64,000 nucleotides of DNA, taken from the NCBI GenBank assembly GCA_902785755.1, contig CACZZO010000021.1, positions 1 to 64,000 of the forward strand. Direction: 5' to 3'. Below are positions 34,701 through 43,700 of this stretch, piece after piece (the stretch's first letter is position 1; each line of letters begins with the position of its first letter). Both the position numbers and the translations under genes were made by a program. This DNA is from an uncultured Bacteroidia bacterium. GTDB lineage: Bacteria; Bacteroidota; Bacteroidia; Bacteroidales; F082. Under the pieces are notes generated by a model that saw only the letters and a list, made by a program, of their open reading frames with translations, searched no databases and had not been told where the DNA came from.

Positions 34701-37674
34701 CGGGCAAGGCTGATACATTAGTCAACTCGCCATAGCCCATGTAACTGCCCTTGCCCACCGAGGCCAAGTTGCCGCCGCCATACACATTGTGCAGCACTTG
34801 GCCACCATTGATGACGACCTCAGTATTGCCGTAAACCTTGCCGGAGGTGATGCTGCGCTGCGGAGAAGGTTCCAAATACGTCTCTCCTGTCGGGTCTTCA
34901 GGGTCCTTCAATGCGACCATATAGGTATCCGTGCCATGGCCGCCGCCGAAGACCGAACCTCTGACGAGGCCGTTGGTCAGCGTAACCTTAGTGTTTTCGT
35001 ACACCGTGCCGTTCTCGCCCGAGCCATACACCGAGCCGATGATGACATTGGGTGTGGCATCGGTGATAGCATCTGAAGAAGGCGTAAAGTTTACATTGAC
35101 TTCCGTTTCGCGTACGATAGCCAAAGTGTCCATGACACCTAACGGGCCTACATCGCCGCGTGCCGAGCCGAACACATTGCCGCTCTCGGCAATGGGAGCC
35201 GCCAAGGTGCCGATGTGACCTCCAAACACATTGACAGTGGATTTGCCCGTTAATGCACCCCCTGAAGGATACACCTGATTCAATGAGTCAGTGATTTTGC
35301 CATAGGTCAACTCGTAAGGCCAACTGAGCGAGGGTTCGCTCTCGTGATCAATGTAAAGGTGCTTCTTCGTGCGAGTGTGGTCGATGAAGCCCACTGAGGC
35401 CATAGCACCCGCGCCATACACGCTTCGGCTGATATAACCGCCGTAGATGTTGACCTCGGTTTGGCCCCAAACATAACCCGAATTGGGGTTGTATGTGTCG
35501 ACAACATCATCGTTGTCACTGTCGTATTTGTCGGTACCGCAGCCTGCGCCGTACACGTTGCCACGATAAGGGAATTTATTCACCTTGTCGTCTTCACTCA
35601 TGGCAGCATACTCCGTTGCCGTGCAGCCGATGGTGCCACTATATACATTGACATGTGATTCAAGATAGACGTGGCCGTTTTCGCCAGAGCCGTACACCGA
35701 GCCTTTGATTTTGGCATCGCCTTCGTAGGTTCCGTTGTTGTTCTTGCCTATATTTACAAAGGTGTAGGCCACATAGGTCAAGGTGTCCATGATTTGGTCG
35801 GGGGCCATGATTTCGCCACGGCCCGAGCCGTACACCATGCCGTTGTTGTTGCCATTGGTGCCGATGGTGCCACCCGTGATGTTAACACGGGCTATGCCAC
35901 CACCCAAATAGGCTTGGAAATCGCCTTGGGCATTGTTTTTAAGGTAAGTACCCACCGAGGCCAAGGCACCACCACCATACACATTGTGCTTGATGGATCC
36001 GCCTTCGATGTTGACATTGGTGTTGCCAAACACGCGGCCAGCGGTAATGCTGAGCTTCTTCGCGTTGTCTTCGGTATAGCGGTCCGTGCCGCCACCGCCG
36101 GCATACACATTACCGTGCCAGCCGCCAACGCCTTCAAGGCCGATGGTGGTGCGCTTGTTCGAGTCGGTCTCTTTGATGGTGACGTAGGTATTGCCCTGCA
36201 CATGGCCGTTGGCGCCGCCGCCATACACGCTGTTCATGACCGTGCCGCCATCCACTGTGACATGGGTATGGCCCACATAGGCCTCATCCACTACTTGGTG
36301 CATAGGCGTAAGGGGTTCCAATCCGTAAGGCCCTGTCCCGGGCTTGCGCGGACGACCCGGCAAACCACGGCTGCCGCCATACACCTCGCCGTTGTTGTGG
36401 CCATCTGAACCGGGAGAGCCGATGATGCCGCCGTTGATGTTGACATAAGTGTGGCCGCCTGACTCGATGCCGATGACAGTATGGTTATCCGGATCTTGTG
36501 ATTCTTCTTCAGTAAAAGTGCCCACCATAGAGATAAGTCCACCGCCATACACACGGTTGTAAATCAGAGCGTTGTCTTGTATGGTGACGTGTGTGTTGCC
36601 ATACACACGGCCAGAGGTGTAACAAAATTTCGGATTAGCAAACCAAGCAATAAAGTCTGTGCCCTTGCCGCCGCCAAGCACGTTGCCACGGGGAATCTCG
36701 CGACCCATGCCAAACTCGTCTTCCGCCGTTTCTGAATCCTTTTCGGCAAGTGTGTAGGTTGCGTCTAAGTATTCACCCGGATTGTCATCAATTCCAGAAG
36801 CAGGGACGGTATAACTGCCGTCGCCATGCAACGGCACGCCGCCTATGAGGGCATTGTCCTTGACGATGACATTGGTGCCTTTCTGCACATGGCCGTTCTC
36901 GCCGCTGCCGAACACGTTCAGCACTTGGGCATTGCCACTGATGGTGACCTCGGTGGTGTCGACAAAGGAATGGTCTCTCAACAAGCCGCCCGAAATGCCT
37001 CGGCTCGAACCGAACACCCAACCCTCGTTTGCGCCAAGGTATTTGAAGGCCGAGTCGGCATATTGGGAAGCAGACATCAACGAAGTCATGTTATAAAACT
37101 CCTTGACGCTATCCAATTCAGCAGGGGTCGGGCTGGTAAGGTCGGTTTTCTTGGGTCCGATAAGGGCGTTGCCCGTGACGGTGACGACGGTGTGTCCGCC
37201 TGAAGTATAAGTAGCCACACCGTTGTCGGCGGAATACATACCCACCGAGGCCATGTTGCCGCCGCCATACACCGCACGACGCACCACGGCATTGCCTTGG
37301 ATGGTGACGCTGGTGTTGCCTTGCACGCGACCCGCATTGATGTCAAAGGTTGGGGCGTTGTTATTCGGATTGTGGCCGGTTATCAAATAGCCATTGCCGC
37401 CGCCGTACACATTGCCGTAATCGACACGGGTGGTGACTTGCATTTGTTTGTCCGCCACGCGATGCTTCAATCTCAGCGTATCGCCAATCGTGCCGCCATT
37501 GACGATGACGGTGGTGCTCTGCGTCACCTCTCCCAAGTTGCCTCCGCCATAGACGTTGCCTTCAATGAGGATTTGCGCCGAGGCCATGCCGCTGGTCAGC
37601 ATCGCGCAAAGCATGAGTAACACTTTTCGCTTCCTTTTCAATACTTCCATCCGATTTGTATGCTTATGTTCCAT
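22759..37674 (-). CDS. Giant glycine-rich repeat surface protein with T9SS sorting domain (4971 aa)
   Basis: The N-terminus has a basic stretch and a signal peptide (LLMLCAMLTSGMASAQ); the start may be the ATG at 37674 or at 37650. About residues 35-3320 are an uninterrupted array of VYGGG-centred modules alternating with 'GNT.V.I.GG.IG' strands, roughly one VYGGG per 35-50 residues. Next comes a beta-rich linker, then GLUG-type repeats at about 4120-4260 (GGLVGKSSGGSVNNSF, GGLVGELVSGEIHSS). More beta domains follow, then a C-terminal type A-like sorting domain (LEVVDVLGRVLHAE, YAKGIYLLRLWEG). The array suggests a long parallel beta-solenoid on the cell surface, probably an adhesin or matrix fibre. 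Only this member of the three-gene cluster has a sorting domain. Confidence 0.85.
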   Translation of the reverse strand: MEHKHTNRMEVLKRKRKVLLMLCAMLTSGMASAQILIEGNVYGGGNLGEVTQSTTVIVNGGTIGDTLRLKHRVADKQMQVTTRVDYGNVYGGGNGYLITGHNPNNNAPTFDINAGRVQGNTSVTIQGNAVVRRAVYGGGNMASVGMYSADNGVATYTSGGHTVVTVTGNALIGPKKTDLTSPTPAELDSVKEFYNMTSLMSASQYADSAFKYLGANEGWVFGSSRGISGGLLRDHSFVDTTEVTISGNAQVLNVFGSGENGHVQKGTNVIVKDNALIGGVPLHGDGSYTVPASGIDDNPGEYLDATYTLAEKDSETAEDEFGMGREIPRGNVLGGGKGTDFIAWFANPKFCYTSGRVYGNTHVTIQDNALIYNRVYGGGLISMVGTFTEEESQDPDNHTVIGIESGGHTYVNINGGIIGSPGSDGHNNGEVYGGSRGLPGRPRKPGTGPYGLEPLTPMHQVVDEAYVGHTHVTVDGGTVMNSVYGGGANGHVQGNTYVTIKETDSNKRTTIGLEGVGGWHGNVYAGGGGTDRYTEDNAKKLSITAGRVFGNTNVNIEGGSIKHNVYGGGALASVGTYLKNNAQGDFQAYLGGGIARVNITGGTIGTNGNNNGMVYGSGRGEIMAPDQIMDTLTYVAYTFVNIGKNNNGTYEGDAKIKGSVYGSGENGHVYLESHVNVYSGTIGCTATEYAAMSEDDKVNKFPYRGNVYGAGCGTDKYDSDNDDVVDTYNPNSGYVWGQTEVNIYGGYISRSVYGAGAMASVGFIDHTRTKKHLYIDHESEPSLSWPYELTYGKITDSLNQVYPSGGALTGKSTVNVFGGHIGTLAAPIAESGNVFGSARGDVGPLGVMDTLAIVRETEVNVNFTPSSDAITDATPNVIIGSVYGSGENGTVYENTKVTLTNGLVRGSVFGGGHGTDTYMVALKDPEDPTGETYLEPSPQRSITSGKVYGNTEVVINGGQVLHNVYGGGNLASVGKGSYMGYGELTNVSALPEPYENSGICTVTVNGGTIGTTGYPGDGYNNGFVFGSSKGTTFATVDNPEGTARYDYSRDFFLGYSNETVVNIGDPDEETEPRIYGSVFGGGENGHVRWNTNVTVDKGEIGVAYTAPATYPEADSLIKWVYRGNVYGAGRGIDKIAGSNDYCSSAGSVTLNTNVTVNGGTIHRNVYGGGSMATVGPLPTTDYDPGISTCTVNIYGGAIGEVVSSGAAAGSLYGGHVYGAGRGIIDEHAPLTQYASASNAVVNVEIGNETDKVLGNVYGGGSYGQVKQETNVNMIGGSVEGSVFGGGMGIETEEIAGLVKGNATVDMRGGTVKRSVYGGGQMGSVGTFVDATAISVNYLADPNDPESEIIATVKVPTECEEGTGLTTVKMSGGSVGLNGSLMPWTNHNPDDDDRGWIFCGGQGVADSITYPKAIALGVVNCTHLQISNTTSGENTIRPVVTASVYGGAENGLVLDSTFVEIAGGQIGTGHYKTGNTHHFDPIYEEDTWTTAITAINNGSIETALGTSGSLNGIFHECDAWEYSTNHLYDIFADEPGYNSQGGALVGTNGHSFFGNVFGGGSGYYPIKAGVWRRTAGQVNGNTRVEITGGHILTAVYGGNETTDVKGKSTVKMNGGTVGIPRTAVQIAANPLSGNIYGAGMGDPRNMFNTMTNVKKTQVYLTGGTVFGTVFGGSREGHVLDSTLVVIGQEQGKSTLIGTTGFSGYDGLVFGGGMGNVDYFDTEGRKFPVGRVGGNTHVTMSQGKVLGNIYGGGQVGLVGVDEDGWMTSFVQGAVYDSIHHGLSKVEVSGGTIGNLANNGDDLLRSDRAAGNVYGGGRGDLDEYVEDDFGRVAKSIVNISGDPDIYGSVFGGGQMANVGYWIGYGVGYAIGTSASGVNIIGSPKIGTAHEFGLYDPDYQKTQYDTINGMRMISHTRTGNVFGGGQGNVQVYKDNNDMYHVVGLEHGHCGKTTVSIGMNNGTSGGQILGSVFGGSEQGAIWGDTKVTVTGGTIGKEEIVCDTLKYVDDNWVFVESDSTYSYGSVYGGSYGADAYRHFHMDPSNLSPEYQRKVDSVFLLGGRVYGNTTVEITGGAVRGNVFGGGDMASVGEWDNSFAPTTNTGKATVTIGGSAVIGPFDWTGLNASVFGGGKGIGNDPDNLRKKYCNLNSTEVTVSLGENGRVFGSIFGGGSDAHTLGDTHVKLLSGTIGTEGVTSLDGNVFGGGRNLLLLTYAAGRVGGNTSVEMMGGNVLGSVYGGGRNGLTGFSVDVISTGSNTYQALPDNTNDNTYGRTSVKISGGTVGNLAHMKDSEFSIGDVYGGGKGSKTGIEDHHISSALLVSLVKETEVEISGTARIYGNVYGGSELSNVGNFTWKQEGDDVSEIAFVKSTGHTKVTVSGGTIGMDNMQMITDSGYPDDWGHVFGGCEGWVEELTNSPIIDLEENRLIELMASAVTTEVEISNNAFVLGSVYGGAENGQVLDSTWVKIQGGQIGAGEGIVDAEGHNRPYTDDEWANSATLAPTAHWGYVENGLPYDINILDSETHKPKPGLDGATFYGNVFGGGSGYYPYGVDGEGNSQWLRTAGQVWGNTRVEVTGGHILSCLYGGCETTNIGGYGYNETIHGEYHISGGQSTIVMSDGTIGVPRTSDQITNLPVPGYLYGSGKGDPRLYFNTWTNVWSSDVAVSGGRIYGSVFGGGEDGHVMGDVNLRISETDPNTPTIIGCGGFTPFDGNVFGSGRGTTTLALTAGSVSGNVYLTVTGGTIHNSVYGGGNRGSVGTYLVDKFVVGQEINPHYGQMRPDDDDGENTYGYTYVTIGSADQQSNIEIGHTAVDEHDLGGNVYGGGRGDAGPPESDFPNMAKVKQTEVNIWQQSDKQTWIEGSVFGSGEDGHVLQDTYVNIHGGQIGGHHFGNLEPCNDPYHGNVYGGGRGVDTYEQGGQQHYSVTAGWVQGNTNVNIYGGHIVRNVYGGGNLASVGDPEEEPTGGNYLTGLASVTITGGTVGTVHENENFGNVFGSSHGDVGGEYVHLAFVKNTHVTIGQTAQIYGSVFGGGEDGHVRKNTLVDIEGGIIGDASDVVNQPLDGNVYGGGRGLLLNGESQTAGEVYGYTTVNIKNSTYNEINYSPIIWNNVYGGGSQSVVQQYKVVNVSGGLVHGSVFGGSREIPTQRPNKAPRWVNMWGGTVEGNVYGCSYQGIDGDPANDKAWASFINLSGGTVQGNVYGAGYQGEVKGSVGVLIGKNAIDHFSALVGNADSLKPTNPIVAPLDIKGSVYGGSNFSGSQSPQPWRTFDITGYCSVYIDGDGYKTGTTGSDPEMIIRGGLFGSGTNCESGAAGRDIVIRNYGERDMYDAPSGGKNSTSDSLVSVTRTFTTIQRVGNLFLDKANIALTGARDISNLDGLPNTYYGVYQVDTSMVVSNGSSIVLGNAADPAHIVPAYIDSVKVLRSVRLDESIYNKFFLPKLDYTWIGVKDTREDIGLDVNLYYNENEGTEPLVPLDRATEENVILFNGLSQLFVRYHIGSENQYGELQGFFRMSSPYKPRGTESFAYARQKVASAKDANKADGGFASYYSPYNFFTDNGEDYTMTKQYPYTNIITDPVLGECRGWFIPEFNGNKWYVDGRRKGIDDGGWGDNRITASNKGGRYPDMPKLTIVGDDNPDPEDGVYSIMGDKTLGDLSFNSETDIIYVVGPVSAVKELAGGTSCTLKPNASHSTLPLRIYRYPGGHEMSNGYYDHGPSGTAGTTKGPGPWYGTMLSLESDQIMTNKTLVLDSVMIDGLYGVTNPAEIQEHEINVNVPSTYHDNNTTDPLATVNKGTLQMKGNTELKRGYNNHDASANVGTAEAPNYNFYVNPDFDNSVINGGGVYVAPDASANVQVEGIVTITGNKQKKGNGSIESNVYLPTFQKHIEITNQLDPTAVIGVTSPNRNTDKYFWDNTLSPVAKGVRLGSNTSFAVLDAKAAWTNNNFRDDQNWFFSNGDKDTYYLEPYTSMGSYQGDGSSVYFGWTWGNVVRTQPSGYVASGDNDDNITISSEEGLAWLISQTTDLNGAPLTNFSGKTISLAQDLNLKQYVWVPVGSEIGDVNNKKFSGTFDGRGHLIDSLAIEFLSKTDRRYQRSNYGLFGDVYNGRIDRTFVVRSVIVPDSISIIIQREDPRTVYNIGGLAGYLEGTSVVSNSEAAITIRSCDTYTAYAGGLVGELVSGEIHSSMAMPEMTIKGTSSMAGGLVGKSSGGSVNNSFVNAKFVFKNGGQGGGLLGTNGGTKVRNCYVALRGTTASDNFDGLVKEQRSGSIDSCYVQSGYTFANSGSFNKNFTPVFNTDTYGYMYSDNKVLDADTAMFRLLNHWVDKTNKTTQKYAHWTRPTLHSINGDLPVLMLCNYDGTGEEGQGDFRSLATFKQGVALQYGGTVRDGSEKELSTMLGRTEDVLVYGDILEDLKDVQVNATKVAIYEHAAILKPGKLGSSDNTYVGVTFDNTSRSAMDAYGNPLRRDWHMFSTPLSNAPLGIDYSVDSIDQGANQNVWNENNPKYVYNHWGNSPDFPNQWGDVLELPAFQFYPASEHDGYFPSTNPNNRSIGEYAYPYDFYCWYEPDWQWINFKRNGPSHWHYDYDSGHDHPHIDYYAVPGSDQNKNINEVELIPGKGYQLSIQEDTYLQSHGNLNNGEVTFVVVNSSRNSGAWGVGPLYFGNNLIGNPYHAYLDFVGTDENGFGQVNDFNSYYVYDADTAAKRHVDYLIYPDGGSTGGCYASRYIHPHQGFFVQYKPEDNDSPLKTLTFTPSMTVTRKDVENAGFREELPAYPLVNLFAYDWEDKGDVLVVEFNRPENGGGIKSKSLRNGNHLVFAHHGDDDYGAFFAKEGTKQVPVRFQSFEKEKKPYTFRWNLQNGDFRSLYLIDNMTGIQYDMLRNDSYSFEASKQDYLSRFLIVFDVTDVEEHTEDINFAFFDGSSWVVNGKGRLEVVDVLGRVLHAETLHGDQNRVSLDNYAKGIYLLRLWEGDTPKIQKIIMH

Positions 37675-37735
37675 CTTTTACGAAAGTTATGTTCTAAAGT
37701 TATATTTCCTGATTTATAATGGTTCAAGTTTGATT

Positions 37736-40700
37736 CTATTCCGTTGGTCCAACAATCACTTGTGCGCTGCCGTTGACATTACCATCGTTGCCACCGCCGT
37801 AAACGCTTCCCTTGATTGTGACTGGCTTGCCATCCTCTGGCCCGATGGTCACCTTCGGGTTGGTAGTGACATCTCCGAAGTTGCCGCCGCCAAACACATT
37901 GCCGGTATATATCTCGTTGTCTTGGATTATATCGTCGTCGTTAAAGTCGAAACCGCCTCCGATGACGGCTTTGATGATGTTCACTTCTGGTGAGATGCCG
38001 TTGGGGTTTTCAGGCTCGTATTTGGTTTGGTTGCTGGCACCGTACACATTGCCAACGAAGAGGCCGCAATCATTGTCAATGCTCTCCACATTGACGGTAA
38101 TCTTGCCATCCACATTGCCGTTGATGTCGCAGCCGCCAAAAACATTGCCAATGGCGCCACCATACACATTGACGGTAATCGTGCCGCCAGTGCCATACAA
38201 ATCATTATGTTCGGCCAAGTAATTCTTCAAGCGTTCCGAATAATCACCGGGATTGGCCTCAATTTCAGCAGCGGTGGGGAACCTCTTCACGTTGGCTGCA
38301 TAGTCCCCAGCACCTTGGCAACCGCCAAAGAGATTGCCAATGATGCCACCCGTAATGTTGATGGTGATGGTGCCATAGACGGTGCCCAAACGGCATCCGC
38401 CGTAAGCGGAAAGATAGGTCTTTTGGTCGGAGCAACTGAGATCGAGCACCAAATCGCCAAACTCGTCTGCTTGATTTCCTCCGTTGAAGAGGTAGTCGGT
38501 AATCAATTCGCCACATAATCCGCCCGGATCTGTGCCGGCTCTGATGTCCACACAGTTACCCAAACGGTTGGAAGCACCGAAATAGTAACCGACATGGCCT
38601 CCGTTGACACGGCTGAAGGTGTGCTGCAAAGGCTCATTGTCGTCACCCACTATTCCTTCATGCCCCACATTGGCCTCTCCAAGGATGCCATTGCCGCCGC
38701 CGAAGATGAAGTTGAAACGCCCGCCATCCACAACGGTGTGTACGCTGTTCGCGTCGGCAGCATTGCTTCCGCCAAACACCTCTTCGACGGTGTTTTCGCA
38801 GCCGTGGATGAAGACATGGGTCACTTTTTCCGAGGTTTCAATACCGCCTTCAGGGGCATAGTCGGCCTGATTGCCGCCGCCAAACACCTGATAGATGGCG
38901 TATGTTCTGTCTTCGCCAGTGTAGGTATACACGTCCTTAGGAGTGTGTGCCGTTTGATAGACATCCACATACACGTCGGTTTGCGGCGAACCGTTGAGGT
39001 TGTTGCTGCCATAAATGGAGCAGTCGATGAAAGAGGCTTTGCCAAAATAGCTGCCATCGTCATTGACGCCGCCAACATAGACATGCACCTCGCCATACAC
39101 CATGGCTGCCACATCATTTGCAGGATTATTCGCATCCTTATAGCCCAAGCCGCCGCCATATACGTCGCCTTGGACGGTGCCGTTGTCGATGTGGATGGTG
39201 GTATTGTTGGAAGCGTCAGTATTCACGCTGCCCAAGGCCGAGCCGCCGTAAAGGTCGCCGAACAGCTTCGGACATTCCGTATGGACTTCTTCACCTCCAT
39301 CATACGCAACCTCACCAAAGGTGATGCCAATGTTGCCGTTTACATTGGTGGCCTCACCATAACCTCCGCCGTGAACATCGGCCGTGTGGGTATCGTCTGT
39401 ACCAATCTGACCACACGTGATGTTGATGGTCACATCGCCTTCAATGTCACCAAGGGCATTGCAGCCGCCATAAACGCCCGAAAGCACCGTGCCGCCAGTT
39501 ATTTCAACTGAGCTGTTGCCCGAGGAAGTGTAGACCGTGATGGGATGATCCGGGTCCTCAGGGTTGGGCAAAGTATAGCTTTCGATGACGATGCCTGCCC
39601 TATTGCCGCCGCCGTAGATGCTTCCGTCAACGGTGCCGCCGCCCACTAACAGGTAGGTATCGCCGCACTCGCCTGCATAGCCGCCGGCAAAGATGCTGCC
39701 CGTGCATTCGCCACCCCTCATTTCAACGCTCGTTGAGTCGCAATAGGGAGGCTCATATCCTAAGTAGGTGGAATTGTAATCATAGTTTCCGTTGCCGCCG
39801 CCATACACATCCTTGACAGCGCCTCCCGTCATATAGACCTGCGAAACGCCACCCACATGGCCGCTGATGTCGCTGCCGCCATACAAGGTAGCAGTGTGGT
39901 GGTCGCCGCCTTCGACGAGAACCAATGTGTTGTTGGTCACGCCGTTCATGCGGCATCCGCCGTAAACGGCTTCAGTCACGCGGCCGGTAGTTTGAACCGT
40001 AGTACCCCCAGCCGTATATTCACCACGCAGATAAACGCAACTGCCAAGATTTTCGTAAGTTCCAAAGGTCAAATCGCCCGTCATGGCACCCTTGTTGCAG
40101 CCACCATAAATGGTGCCCACATTTCCATGCAACAGGATGATGTCAGGCAAGGTGGTGTACAACTCGCCTTCGTTGTTGCCGCCAAACAGGGTTCCCACGT
40201 GATTGCGGGTATCCTCTCCCCCGTTTTGCACATTGACAAACACTTTGATGAAACCTTCCACGCTGACGCCGTTGCCGCCGCCATAGACATTGGCGACATA
40301 GCCTCCTTCGTCCCCGCCGTTGATGCCGATGTCGACAAAAATGTCTTTCTGTATGGGTAAGTCGCCCTCAACGCAAGTCACCACCGGCTCCAATGGGCCT
40401 GTGTAGGCAGAAGCATCGTCAAAGTTGGTGAAATACGCATAAAGTCCGTTGCCGCCGCCATAGACGGTATGGATGTTGGGCGTGCCCGAAACGCCGACAT
40501 AGGTACACACTTTGGGATTTTGCAAGGAAGTAAGACCATCGGAAGCCATTTGATAGAAACTTGGCAAGACACGGTTCGAGATTTGTCCAGCCTTGCCCGA
40601 GCGGTCGTTGCCGCCATAGAGGGCACCGCCTGTTGCCTCGCCGATGCTGCCGCCCCACACTCTCACCTCGTTGCTACCATAGATGGAGGCCATGTTGCCG

Positions 40701-43700
40701 CCGCCAAACACATTGCCGTCGACTGTGCCGCCACTCATACGCACCGAGGCCAAACCAACGAGCGAAGGATAGGAATACGGGCTATGGTCTATGAATTTCT
40801 GGTCGAAACCGACGCAGGCCAAGTTGCCGCCGGCATACACATTGCCTTTCACCAATACCGTCCCGCTTACAATCACATGCGTTTCATTGTGGGTAGGAAC
40901 GTCCATGCCAACATAGTTATGTCCGGGAGCGTAGTTGATGCCTTCAATGTAAGTGATGCCATAACTGTCTTTGCAGTGGTAGTAGCCGTTGCTGCCGGCA
41001 AAGAGGTTCTTGTAGACCGTGCCGCCCGAGGCCTCAACGTAGGTGGCGCCATAGACCTCTTGGTAATCTTCATTTGGATTGGTCGATCCGGGCGGATCAA
41101 ACTGCGTCGCTTCCAAATCCACGCGAGTGCTGCCCACATCGCCGCTGACATTACAGCCGCCGTAAACCGTGCCCACATGTCCGTTTTGGAGTTTAACCCA
41201 TGTACTATAGCCCACATTGCTCATCTGGCAGCCGCCGTAAAGATAATCCACCAATATTGTGGGACTGTTCAGCTCCACATAGGTGCCATATTTGAAAGTA
41301 TAATCGTTGATTTCCTCAACATCGGGAAAAGTGATCACGCCGTCATTATCGCCTATCATGTCGCCAGCGTTACCGCCTCCATACACAGTGCCAATGCTGC
41401 CCGAGGTGAGGGTAAGGTTAGGCACCGGGGACATGGTGGCTTGGTTATTGCCGCCAAAAAGGGCACGCACATTGTAGATGCCTGTGCCGTCCCAGGCGTA
41501 GCCGCTATTGACGGTAATCCCATCCTCTTCCGAATAGCCGCTGATGGCATTGGAGAAGATCTTGCCGTATGCGCCGCTGGAGGCATGATCCCCAGGAGCG
41601 CAGTTGACGGTCAGGTTGGCCGCATACACGCTGGCCGCGTTGCCGCCCGCAAAGACGGTGTCGCACCGCCCGCCGGTGATGGAAATCTCCGTCGTGGAGC
41701 CATACACCTTGTTGCCGCCGCCAAACAGGTAGCCAATGCCGAAGTTGGTGCCATAGCCTTCAACGTTGGTACTGACCTTGGTTCCCCGGACTTCAATATG
41801 ATGCTTGCCGTAGCCCTGCGTGCCGCCGAAGTTGTTGCCGCCAAACACGGCGAAGAGGGTTCCGCCCTTGATGATGATGGTGGAGCCATTAGTGGCATAG
41901 ACAGGATTGTCGTCCTCGTCATAATCTTCAATATGGGTCACGAAGGCGTTCTTGGCACCGCCGAAGAGGGAGTCGACTTTCACATGGTCGTTGGCAGCCA
42001 CGTTGATGGTTGTCTTGATGATAGAGGGGAAATACAAGGTTTTGTCTTCCGTGCCCTCGTTGGTCCACACGGGGGCGCCCACTTGGTGCGAGGGCGTCAT
42101 GGCGTTCACGCTGGCACCGGGAGCCACCGCCTGCGACTTGTATTCGTTTGTGGCTGCCACGAACGAAGTGCCGTTGTAGGCATAGTAACCGTTGCCGCCG
42201 CCATACACCGAGCCGACCTTGACACCGATGCTGCTACTGGTGGTGCCGTAGGAATCGTAATCATCGCCGCTGTTGACACCCAAAGCGATGGTGGAGCCGT
42301 CGACACCATGCACCGCGCCGGCGATGTCGTTGCCGCCATACACCGCGCCGATGCTGTCGCAGTTGATGATGACCACCTCGGTCTTGCCGCCCACGTCGGC
42401 CATGCGGCCGCCACCAAACACCGCGCCGTAAATCAGGCCATTGGGTTGGCTCTTGGTGGTGAAACTATAAATCAAGCCGCTCACTGCATCAGGGATGGGC
42501 AGATAATCACTGCCGCAGTAGGCCGTGACCGTATAATCGTATTCCGTGCCGTATTCCAAACCGATGATGGCGTAGGAAGTGGCACCCTCCACCTCGTGGG
42601 AGTTGTTCCATGCCGACTCGCTATGCTTTTTCCAATACACCTTATATTTAGTGGCTGTAGGAACCCACGACACGGTGACATCCTCGTAGGTAATCACCGG
42701 CGCCGAGGCCTGAAGGGGGTTCTGGCACTGCGCCAGCACCGTGATGGTGGCTGTAGAGGTCTGCGTGACCGGTTCGTAGCCTTCTTCCAAATAGGTGACC
42801 GTCAGGGTCAACGTGGCATATTTATGGCTCGTCGTGGTGTTTGGCTGAGTGCAAGTGATGGTCGGCGAAGCAGGATTCCCAGGATCCCCGTAGGTCAGAG
42901 TGAGATAGGTCAGACCCTCTCCCGAGAGGCTCCACTCGTATCCGCTCACGGTGCCCGTGTGGGAGCTGGAGCTAGGGGCCGCACCGTTGGGGTAATGGTC
43001 TGTGTTGTCATAGAAATAGTGCAGTTCCTGGGAATAAACATAATATGGCGGCTTGTTGACGGCCTCAATATCATAGATGGTGTAGGCGGGCGTAAGGTTA
43101 TAGGTATAGTTGCTTACCGTGCCGATACTAATCGTTTGGCTATTATTGTATTCCAAGGAGAAATCACCAATGACGAGGTCGGTGATGCCACCCGCCTCCT
43201 CGGAGATTTCCTCATCATGCGGAGTGACAGTCACATAGCGGTATGGGGCGGGGTTCGTAATATACGCCGGATCCGGATTATAACTATATTGCGACGACAT
43301 CTTCCAACCGCTTTGACAGGTCAACCAAACAACTTCCCAGCATTGCCCTATAGAGTCAGGGACATGGTAATTGGGATCGCAGTCTGCCATTGAAGCGACA
43401 TTATGCTTTTTGCCTCGCGCTATGCCCTGGTCCCAATCATAGAAATAATAGTTGTCGGTGGTATTGTTGAGGGCCGTTCCCGGGTGCGACGACAGCGACA
43501 GCGCACCGTTCAATTGCAGCGGAGCAGTGAGGTAACGGTATTTCCCCAAGTGGTCGATGAAATAGTAGTTGTGCTCGACATTGGGGCCTGAACGCCAAAG
43601 GCAACTGTCGGGATGGAAAACGCTGACATCCCTCAACACCCAATACCAATAGGTTGAGTCGTTACCCGAATGGTCGGGCATCGTAGCTTCCATTTTCACG

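Noticed and set aside
22759..37674. CRISPR-like direct repeats (recurring CCGCCGCCATACAC word)
   Set aside because: The repeats are in-frame codons of VYGGG modules, vary in sequence and spacing, and lie inside one continuous coding sequence; no cas gene is present.
40469..43393. A 974-codon open frame on the plus strand
   Set aside because: It lies entirely antisense to the 2043-aa repeat protein and is His/Ala/Val-rich in the way expected from reverse-reading VYGGG codons. It has no signal peptide, promoter or recognisable domain. Long antisense frames occur throughout the repeat genes because stop codons are rare in the complement.
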